Part shown: one piece after another, positions 1-7,564 of the stretch | Position numbering within the stretch: position 1 is the stretch's first letter | How the letters are laid out: each line of letters opens with the position of its first letter | DNA from: Paulinella micropora | Lineage: Eukaryota; Cercozoa; Imbricatea; Euglyphida | NCBI GenBank assembly: GCA_009731375.1 | Contig: BJOX01000076.1 | Span: 923,095 to 957,480 of the forward strand | DNA: 34,386 bases | Reading direction: 5' to 3' | The notes under the pieces: model-generated | Databases searched by the model: none | The model's input: only the letters and a program-made list of their open reading frames with translations | Told to the model about the DNA's origin: nothing | Made by a program: the position numbers and the translations under genes

Positions 1-33
<33 letters not shown>
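1..33. repeat. Poly(G) homopolymer run
   Basis: The window opens with 33 consecutive G. It may be a real tract, but a pure G run at a sequence edge is also typical of a contig-end or base-calling artefact. Nothing else supports a function. Confidence 0.9.
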
Positions 34-34
<1 letters not shown>

Positions 35-200
35 ATGTATGTATGTATGTATGTATGTATGTATGTGTGTGTATGAGTTATGTATGTATGTGTGTATGTA
101 TGTATGTATGTGTATGTATGTATATGTATGTATGTATGTATGTATGCATGCATGCATGTATGCATGTATGTATGTATGTATGTATGTATGAGTTGTATGT
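34..200. repeat. ATGT tetranucleotide microsatellite
   Basis: Imperfect ATGT repeats with TGTG, GTATGAGT and GCAT interruptions, including a run of GCATGCATGCATG near 145. The tract is open on both strands simply because the unit has few stops, so the Tyr/Cys/Val- and His/Thr/Ile-rich translations here are not genes. Confidence 0.93.
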
Positions 201-685
201 ATCACAACCAACCAGCTCATAGCAACCACAAGCATCATTCATGTACATACACCACACCACACATCTTACGTCACGCGTAACAGACAGACAGCATGCACAC
301 AAACATAAATACGTGGGTTTGGGCTCGCAAACAAAGAAAAATAAGCACAGACAAAGGCTGCACAAGGCGCCTCCACGCAGGTACATAAAGCTTCACACAA
401 ACATCTCACTTAGGTGCACACACTGAAGTGCAGGCGGCAAACGCTCAGACAAACACGAGAAACGTAAAGCAAGCCTAGCACAGCAATGGTGGTGTGCACA
501 GACCAAGTTTAAGCCACCTCCCCAGCTTCGCGTATTAACTCGAAAAAGATACCTACCAAGAGGTGGTCACCAAGCACATAAGAAACACACCTGCCCCATT
601 ACCTTTTCTTGCAATTTCTTGCCAAGCCAGTCCCCTAGCTTCTCTGGACACGAATTTTTACTGCAAACACGCAGCTGGAAGGGCA

Positions 686-743
686 CCAAACAAGCGGCTC
701 AAGTTGGTCCATCCAAACAAGCGGCTCAAGTTGGTCCATCCAA
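686..743. repeat. 27-bp perfect tandem duplication
   Basis: Two adjacent copies of a 27-bp unit starting CCAAACAAGCGG and ending GGTCCAT, with period 27. The length is a multiple of three, so the overlapping open frames show a repeated peptide, but the surrounding frames have no coding signature. Confidence 0.9.
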
Positions 744-1117
744 AATAGGTAATAAATTTCACTTGTGGTACGACCCTGGAAAGGCTAGGGCGAGTTTCCA
801 TAAAACCAGCCCAGGGCAGATGCGCCATGGCATGGGCTATCAAATCCCCAAAACCTGAGGTGAGTCGAGGCCTGGGAGTTCAGATCGAACCACCAGACTT
901 CATCACTCATCACTCCTCTTTTTTTCACACAACTTGTGCCCTTTCGTCCGGGAAACTCGCAACACACTTTCACACAGGTATTCACACAAGCAAAGTTCCC
1001 TGCGATAGCCCCTGGCACCTCCCGCCTCCTACTCTGCACTCCCACCCCAAACACATAGCAGACCCCATCTTTTCAACCGACCGAGTGCAGTTGGCGTCCG
1101 CAAAATACGGCCATCGG

Positions 1118-1179
1118 GGTCTATTAGGCGAAACATTTGCCCCCTGTGAATTAGGCAAAACATTCTGACCCTCCTGTGA
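1118..1179. repeat. Imperfect ~30-bp tandem duplication
   Basis: The segment ATTAGGCGAAACATT...CCTGTGA is followed directly by a diverged second copy, ATTAGGCAAAACATT...CCTGTGA. Function unknown. Confidence 0.65.
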
Positions 1180-1220
1180 AAAAATTGCCATGCTTTACCA
1201 ATTTTTTCGTCCGCACACTG

Positions 1221-1262
1221 CGGTGACCATATCTATCTGTCTATCTATCTATCTGTCTATCT

Positions 1263-1338
<76 letters not shown>

Positions 1339-1640
1339 CCTATCTATCTATCTATCTATCTATCTAACTATCTATCTATCTATCTGTCTATCTGTCTGTC
1401 TGTCTGTCTGTAGTCTGTCTGTGTCTGTCTGTTTCTGTGTCTGTCTGTGTCTGTCTGTATCTGTCTGTATCTGTCTGTATCTGTCTGTGTCTGTGTCTGT
1501 CTGTGTCTGTGTCTGTCTCTGTCTGTCTCTGTCTGTGTCTGTCTCTGTCTGTGTTGTGTAGTACAGTACTTTGTGTGTCTGTTTCTGTCTGTCTCTGTCT
1601 CTGTCTGTCTCTCTCTGTCTCTCTCTGTGTGTATGCTTTT
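1221..1640. repeat. Compound TCTA to CTGT microsatellite
   Basis: A long (TCTA)n tract at about 1221-1395 passes through TCTG into CTGT/CTGTGT/CTCTGT repeats to about 1635. The + strand is almost purely pyrimidine plus G. The apparent Ser/Leu/Cys-rich and Asp/Arg/Thr/Gln-rich reading frames on the two strands are translations of the repeat. Confidence 0.95.
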
Positions 1641-1654
1641 TCGAGTATGAATTT

Positions 1655-1760
1655 ATGTATGTATGTATGTATGTATGTATGTATGTCTGTATGTATTTTG
1701 TGTGCATATGTAGGTACGTATGCAAGTATGCATGTATTTCTTTGAGTATGCATGTATGTA
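1655..1760. repeat. TATG microsatellite
   Basis: Repeats of TATG with TCTG and CATG variants close the 1.2-1.76 kb microsatellite block. The motif is that of the first block at 34-200. Confidence 0.9.
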
Positions 1761-3020
1761 TTTGGTTACCATCAAGGTCTGAGTGTTTCGACATGGTACG
1801 CAAGTAGAGTAGGAGGTGTGTTATATGTCCGTAGCAAGTAGGATATGAAAATTAATATTGTTTTCATTCTCTATGCGGTTTTTCCCGTTTTTCTGAAACG
1901 TCTTGCTTATTTTCCATGCTCCTCACTCTGGTCAGTATGCTATCCACATATTTCAGTGAGCCTAGAACGAGTGGCGATTTTGCAGGAGGTGTTCTTATCA
2001 ATGCTAACAGCGGTGAAACATACGATACTGACCTGCTCTGTCTCTTGCTCTAATGGTTGCCTCTGTATTTCACTGTTTCACCACACCTGTCCCCCCAATA
2101 GCTGATCTGTCCAAACTTGCATGTTTTCGGTAAAGTCTTGTGCTTTTCATCATCTGTAGAGTATCGAGCTGTTTGTTGTTGCTTTTGATATCTCGGATTA
2201 GTTGTCAACGCTATGGCAAAACCAATTTTCGACATGAAATAGTATGTGAGATCATATGGGACTGCTTGTTGCTCTCTTTCGCGACAGTGTATTTCTTAGT
2301 TTTTGTTTTAGTGGCGATTTTTTTCTCTGCTTGTTTTGCTTTGCTAATCGGTCCTTAAACATGCGCCCACATCAGCTGTAAATGTTGTGACAGTTAGGAT
2401 GGTTTGTGATGTCATATTGTGGAAAAAAGAATAACTAGTTTGATTTTTTGTTAGCTTTGCTTGGCCACTGGTTGGTCAGCACCAGTGACTTTGCAAATAC
2501 ACTTGTAACCCTTGATTTTTACGGTCTATAACGTTTTTTGAGTTCCCAGATGGGCTTTTAGTCGACTTTGGAGCACCTCACCCCCTTGTACTGCGTTTGC
2601 TGACCAGTTTTCATAAAAAAATGTTATGTATGAGAAAAATTCGTTTTGCTCGCCTAGTCAATCGTACACTTTTGTATGCATGTTTATTTTGCGACACTTG
2701 AAGATGAATGTGTAACACACTTGAAGGATGGCTTCAAGTTCAAGTGGAAGTCTGAGATTTTCATTTGGGAAATCTCTCTAAGTCATTGATGTAAAAACCT
2801 AGATTGTGCGGCAAAAATGGATTTTCGGTTCTCTTGACTGTTCCCCAAAATTTACCGTAATTTGTGGTTTTCGGGAAATCGTGGAAAAAAAGGCAAAATG
2901 GTAATTGATTAAATCGTTTGAAGTCATTCCTGGACGAAATCACAAGCTAGTTAGTGCCACCGTTGAAGTCGAAACGTAGTGCAGAGGAGAATCTAACGAG
3001 CCGGTCAAAAACAGTACAAT
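1761..3020. other. AT-rich non-coding stretch left of the X LTR
   Basis: About 1.26 kb, T-rich, with only short frames and no recognised protein or RNA. The last bases before the LTR are ACAAT (3016-3020), the 5' flank of the X element. There is no polypurine tract directly before 3021, which fits a 5' rather than a 3' LTR. Confidence 0.6.
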
Positions 3021-3739
3021 TGTAACACCCACGGTATACTACATCGTTTTTACGCTATTAGGGTTTACGGGAATTTACTCGTGGAAGTAATTTCTTGTTA
3101 TTAAATGTATTTTAAGATGAATTCTTATTACATTTCCGGTTCTGATTAATACATCCGGTTTTAACGTGGTTTTAGGATATGGAATATGAGAAGAAAGCTG
3201 GGATGCTTGGATCTCATAGGACCTTAAAACCTACATCTAACACGTAACCGTTTACCGGAGTGGAGAAGGTTTTCAGGATGCAGATTACATGATTATGTAG
3301 CATCCATATTGAATAATCTCCCACATTAATAGCGTTGACCCTGTCCTTCTACATCATATGTAGCAACTGTTTGAAGTTTTGGAAAAAGGTCACGGAAATT
3401 CTGTGAAATTTGGCCTTTTTCCCGTGACTGGGAATTTATGACTAAATAAGGGAAATTGCACTTATGGGTTGTTGTTTGGGTATGTTTTGGCATTTGTGCA
3501 GGTTACGGACGTAACGAAACGTGTCAGTTGACCCTGTCAAAGGGACACTCCGTTTTTTAACGGTTTTTCCCTCTGACTTGTGGTTTGGGTTCAGACTTGA
3601 CTTCAGTACTGACTTCCCTTTCTACTTTATAAGTGGAGGTTAGTTCTGAACCAGTTGTGTTAGTACTTGTGTTCAACGTTATTATTAAATTCCTTTTTAT
3701 TATTGAGCTCGTAAGGGTAAGACCTCCGGTCATAATACA
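3021..3739 (+). repeat. 5' LTR of family X (719 bp)
   Basis: It starts TGTAACACCC and ends TAATACA, giving TG...CA termini; TGTAAC starts are common in gypsy LTRs. It aligns end to end with 22123-22817, and the alignment stops exactly at 3739/22817, which fixes the 3' boundary. It carries a possible TATA element (TTATAAG near 3629) and a GTCACGG/CCGTGAC inverted pair at 3389-3395 and 3422-3428. Two 12-bp duplications near 3605 and 3660 are absent from the other copy. Confidence 0.82.
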
Positions 3740-3811
3740 TTTGGAGTCCCTATGCCTTTTTCAAACTCATAAATTTTGGAATTTGGAACGACACACTCTC
3801 TGGGGACAATC
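3740..3811 (+). other. Primer-binding-like site and leader remnant of X
   Basis: Directly after the LTR comes TT then TGGAGTCC (3742-3749). TGG is the complement of a tRNA CCA end, so this is the expected place and start of a primer binding site. The same 14 bases, TACATTTGGAGTCC, recur at the end of the Y terminal unit at 4043. The remaining 60 bases are leader cut off by the Y insertion at 3812. The tRNA is not identified. Confidence 0.55.
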
Positions 3812-4046
3812 TGTAGGCATCACCCCCGGATAGCCGGTAAAAAGTACCTTTTCCTGGTGACAGGTGCACCAGCTTGTTTTTCAGTATTATTTGTCCGGAT
3901 TGGACCTGATGCCATTTTATTCCTGGTCTGTTGCCGTTTTCCTTTTGGCTTCACTGAGCTAATACAACGAGACATCATTCTCATTCTTGAGGACTGTGTT
4001 TGGTTGTATTACCGACTTTTTACGAGCTATCGTTGGGGGCATTACA
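3812..4046 (+). repeat. Putative 5' LTR of family Y, copy A (235 bp)
   Basis: It has TG...CA termini (TGTAGGCATC...CATTACA), and its left edge coincides with the A/B homology break. It is followed by TT and TGGAGTCC as in family X. It is short for an LTR but within the known range. The call rests on termini and position only, because no 3' partner is seen in the window. Confidence 0.55.
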
Positions 4047-4832
4047 TTTGGAGTCCACATCACTAGGGTGATTTCTTTCTGCTTTGCCACACAGGCAACA
4101 GAGTGAATTTTCACTGACCTGTCTCACACGGGGACGTCAGACGAAAACAAATACTCCAACACAGCTCCCTCATAACTCTTTCACAAAACAAATAATTTGA
4201 TTGGTCTCAAGCAGGTGTCTCGTACCCTCTAGCCCAATCAGTATCTGTGTGCTCACAAGGAGACATCAGATACAAACTCTCTGTCGTTCTTGCTGTTCTC
4301 ACACAGAGACCAAGAAGAAGGAGGTGGACAGAAGAGTGAAGGAACACACACAAAACACAAACAAGCATAGGGACAGGAGCACAACACTCTACCCTTCTAG
4401 TTTGTGCATTTATCTGCATTATCTCACACATACGTCAGAGTATTTTTGCAAATCTCTGATCGTTTTCTAAAGGTAGGTCTGAGAACCTATCCGACCGACT
4501 GTCGACTTCTCAAGGAGAGCTTTTCTAGCTTCTCTATTACTATCTGTGTGTAGGTCCAAGTGCCTCATACTAGATACAATATAGAAAAGAAGGAGGAGAA
4601 AGTAATCTGAGTAAGGAGAACAAGAAATCGGAGAAAGTCTCAAAGACTATTTTTCTCAAACAAAAACAAACATACAAACAGTGTTTCATAGAGGACAGGG
4701 AATCTTATCCTACCCTCTCTATTAGTTTCTCTCTTCACTAGTCAATCGACTGAAGGAGGAACAGAACACAAACGAACAAAAACCAAACATAGGAGCTGAC
4801 ACTGTCCTCCTGTTGATCACTACTACGACATC
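4047..4832 (+). other. Primer-binding-like site and 5' leader of Y copy A
   Basis: TGGAGTCC at 4049-4056, followed by ACATCACTAGGG, is the candidate primer binding site. The rest is an A-rich, non-coding leader of about 780 bp, closely matched in copy B (23811-24596). A leader of this kind normally carries packaging and dimerisation signals; no particular structure was identified. Confidence 0.6.
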
Positions 4833-7505
4833 ATGTCGACAGAGACCGCCGAAGTGAGTGAATTCTCGGAGGCAGATCAAAGAAGAGAAGAAGAAGAAGC
4901 AGGAGGAGGAGGAGGAGGAGGAGGATTGAATGAAGGAGGAGGAGGAGATGAAGGAGTAGGAGGAGGAGTAGAAGAGGGCTGGGATGATGAAGGAAGATAT
5001 GGAGGAGACGAAGATGAAGGAGGATTTGAACAAGAAGAGACGGGAGGAGGAGGAGCATATGGTAATCCCTTACCACCTGCCTACACGGGAGGAGGAGGAC
5101 GAAAAATGATCGACTTGATTCATAGTGATGGAGAGGAGATCACAGTGGAGGAACAACAGTGGGTGCAAGACCACTATGACCTCACTAAAGAAGAGTTTGA
5201 TAACAAGATGGGGGTAGAGAAGGATACCTATGTGTGGATCCCTCAGGATCAAAGAAGAGAGAAAAGTCGTGCTAAAAAGGATGTCTATATCCTATTATCA
5301 AACACAGCACAGCTCCTCGGCAAACTGGTCTCTGATCCAGAAGAGAGAAAGAAGATACAGCATATCAAGTTTGGGGACACACACACCCACCTTGAATTAC
5401 TCGATGCTATCTTTGGGGTGTACACTCAAACCCTGATTTGGGAACGTACATACGGCCCACGATGTGAGGGTTACCTCCAGTACACAAACCCAAGAGCAAC
5501 GGCCAGATTCCTCGCGACTGGTCAGGAGGCAGTCGATGTAACAAAAATGAAGACCAATCTGGGTTCGAAAAACTCGAGTGGCATATTTCATTTTTTTACA
5601 ATGGAAATAAAGGCCTTGGAGGAGGGGAAGGCAGAGATGGAAAAAAGCATTAAGGCAGCAGGAGAAACTCATCCTGTGATTGATGAGTTAGAGAAGACCG
5701 ACAGAGTTCTGACCAAGATCAGACTGTTGATGGGTGCGTTACTGCACAAGGAGGCATGGAAGAGATGGATTCCTACCAAGGATCACTCTGTCCTTAAATC
5801 ACTTAGTAACGCACCACCGGTCGCCAACAAAGCAGGTGTTGACCAATATGTGGAGAAATATAATTTTCTCAGATCTGCTTCTGAATTGGTGGCCTTTATC
5901 ACTCATGCTCAAAAGCTGGTGATATCTGAGAAGAAGAAGGCGAAAGAGAATGAGGAGTTCGAGAAGACGATGAGACTGGAAAGAATGAAAGCAAAAGTGA
6001 GTGGTGCAAAGACACACCCTCCGACATATTTGACCCCACCAGCTCCTGCCCCACCAGCCCCTGCACCCTCGGGCTCAACTACGGTGGTGGTCACAAACAC
6101 GGAGAAGAAGGACAGACAGAACATCATAAATGCCTTCAAGGGGAAGAAAGGAGGAGTGGCAAGTCTCATGCTATATGCCAAGACGAGCTCAGACAAAGAC
6201 TCTGATGCTTCGCTTTTGAGCAAGCTCAAAGAGATCAATGCCTGCATGAAGGCTTTTCCTTGCGACGAAACGCAGGAATACGAGGCCCTTGTTACTGTTT
6301 TTGACCAATCTCTAGTCTCGGAGGGATTTGATCTGACACAGTACAAGTTTTTGAGAAAGAAGGAGGAGATTAAGAGAAACAATGCAACAGGCCTAGACGC
6401 TCAGTGTGAACTGGCGGTGGCCACACTCATTTCATATTTTCAATCTCATGGATACCAGCATCTCTGCACTGGTACTCTCATAGGATTTGAAATCTTTGAG
6501 ACAGTGGCGATGAGTTTGAGGAGTGCTGTTGGCTTGGCGGCGACCCTTACGGAGGTAGTTTCCTCCTATGGGCTATTCTATGGCCGCAAGTCGATCATCC
6601 TCTATTTCTTTTCGGCGTTACACACAGTTAACCCGAGTAAGCTTACTCAGCTCATACAACAATGCTCGACGTTTAGCTCAGTGAAGTCCAAGAACTTCCT
6701 CGAGACACACGTGTTCGAAAATACGGTTCAAAGCGTTGCTCCGTCAGCACTGTTTCAAGAAGTGATGAGTGCATGCTCAAACATGGACTCGCTCACGGAG
6801 GCACATACGGCACAGGCAGGCGGTGTACCTGTTGGCGCACAAGCCACGTACACAAACAGAGTTGCCGGTTGGAAGAGACAGAGAGAGCCAGACCTGAAGA
6901 CCGCATGTTGGAGGTGGTTCGCGGGCTTGCAGTGTAAGGCACAGATGGAGAACAGAGACTGCTCTTTCAATCATGATAGGCAGAACCCAACAGCAAGGGC
7001 AAATTTTCTGAGCAGGACGGAAGGCAAGGAACCGGGCCTTTTCAATATGCTTCAGATTGCCGCTGTGAACGAAGGTTGGTATGCCAATATGTGTGATGAT
7101 GAGGAGTTACGAGAGGCAATCATTACCTACATGAAGAGGATGAAGGAGAAGAAGGAGGAAAGGGAGAGACAAAAGAACTTAAAGGCCTCTCAAAGAGGAC
7201 GAGAAGGAGGAGCAGGAGCAGGAGGACGAGGAGGAGGAGGAGGAGGAGGAGGACGAGGAACATGGAGAGGAGCCTCGAGGTGGCAGGGAACCCCTCAGAG
7301 AGGAAGAGGAGGAGGTCGGGGATATACCCCTTATGGAGGGAGAGCTGTTCGAGCTCCAGCCCCCCCACCCAGAGGAGGAGGAGGCTCGTGGGCAAGCTCC
7401 AACCCAAATTTCGGTCGAGCTCAGGCCTACAACACTGCCTCGGAGACCGATACGTCATCCTACCCGGACACTACTCAAGGTAATCGTTTCGAGGTGGTGG
7501 AATGA
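4833..7505 (+). CDS. gag: Gag-like protein of family Y, copy A (890 aa)
   Basis: Probable structural Gag. The N-terminus (about residues 10-90) is acidic and Gly/Glu-rich, encoded by GGA repeats. A mostly helical middle part follows, with a Lys/Glu-rich coiled-coil-like stretch near 365-392 and a Pro/Ala-rich linker near 396-415. C692, C701, C710 and H714 form a C-X8-C-X8-C-X3-H array, like a CCCH finger and unlike the retroviral CCHC knuckle. The C-terminus (about 780-860) is RG/RGG-rich, typical of RNA binding. The ATG at 4833 has A at -3 and is the first long-frame start after the leader. The stop is TGA at 7503, and the same frame stays open into pol. Gag function is inferred from position, the finger, the RGG tail and conservation in copy B; no capsid fold was recognised. 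At 890 aa it is long for a gypsy Gag. Confidence 0.8.
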   Translation: MSTETAEVSEFSEADQRREEEEAGGGGGGGGLNEGGGGDEGVGGGVEEGWDDEGRYGGDEDEGGFEQEETGGGGAYGNPLPPAYTGGGGRKMIDLIHSDGEEITVEEQQWVQDHYDLTKEEFDNKMGVEKDTYVWIPQDQRREKSRAKKDVYILLSNTAQLLGKLVSDPEERKKIQHIKFGDTHTHLELLDAIFGVYTQTLIWERTYGPRCEGYLQYTNPRATARFLATGQEAVDVTKMKTNLGSKNSSGIFHFFTMEIKALEEGKAEMEKSIKAAGETHPVIDELEKTDRVLTKIRLLMGALLHKEAWKRWIPTKDHSVLKSLSNAPPVANKAGVDQYVEKYNFLRSASELVAFITHAQKLVISEKKKAKENEEFEKTMRLERMKAKVSGAKTHPPTYLTPPAPAPPAPAPSGSTTVVVTNTEKKDRQNIINAFKGKKGGVASLMLYAKTSSDKDSDASLLSKLKEINACMKAFPCDETQEYEALVTVFDQSLVSEGFDLTQYKFLRKKEEIKRNNATGLDAQCELAVATLISYFQSHGYQHLCTGTLIGFEIFETVAMSLRSAVGLAATLTEVVSSYGLFYGRKSIILYFFSALHTVNPSKLTQLIQQCSTFSSVKSKNFLETHVFENTVQSVAPSALFQEVMSACSNMDSLTEAHTAQAGGVPVGAQATYTNRVAGWKRQREPDLKTACWRWFAGLQCKAQMENRDCSFNHDRQNPTARANFLSRTEGKEPGLFNMLQIAAVNEGWYANMCDDEELREAIITYMKRMKEKKEERERQKNLKASQRGREGGAGAGGRGGGGGGGGRGTWRGASRWQGTPQRGRGGGRGYTPYGGRAVRAPAPPPRGGGGSWASSNPNFGRAQAYNTASETDTSSYPDTTQGNRFEVVE

Positions 7506-7564
7506 CTGGAGGGGGAAGAAGAGAGGAAGGAGAAGACTGTGAAGTTTAACCCTAAAGTCACAGT
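7503..7564 (+). promoter_or_regulatory. Candidate UGA readthrough site between gag and pol
   Basis: The gag stop TGA (7503-7505) is followed by CTG, and the frame then stays open through all of pol with no ATG until 7686. UGA followed by C is the leakiest stop context known in eukaryotes. A hairpin lies at 7536-7564: ACTGTGA pairs with TCACAGT, and TTTA with TAAA around an ACCC loop. Copy B keeps TGA-C (27396-27399) and a one-mismatch version of the hairpin. Readthrough is inferred; internal initiation at 7686 is the alternative. Confidence 0.55.

Larger units (their letters stand above)
201..1216. other. Non-coding stretch, no gene recognised
   Basis: About 1 kb of mixed-composition DNA with only short, low-complexity or overlapping open frames on both strands and no recognisable domain. 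It holds two small tandem duplications, listed separately. I see no RNA gene or transposon ends. Confidence 0.6.

Noticed and set aside
785-1191. Small overlapping frames on both strands near 0.8-1.2 kb
   Set aside because: They are short, mutually overlapping on opposite strands and without recognisable domains; no evidence of a gene.
1190-1807. Ser/Leu/Cys-rich and Asp/Arg/Thr/Gln-rich frames
   Set aside because: Translations of the TCTA/CTGT microsatellite on the two strands.
3021-4046. One long LTR of about 1.03 kb combining the X and Y terminal units
   Set aside because: In copy B the two parts are separated by about 765 bp, and the homology of the first part breaks exactly at its CA end, so two separate LTRs fit better.
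7539-7541. GTG as the start of Pol
   Set aside because: A GTG start is not expected in a eukaryote; the frame is open from the gag stop, so readthrough or the ATG at 7686 is more likely.
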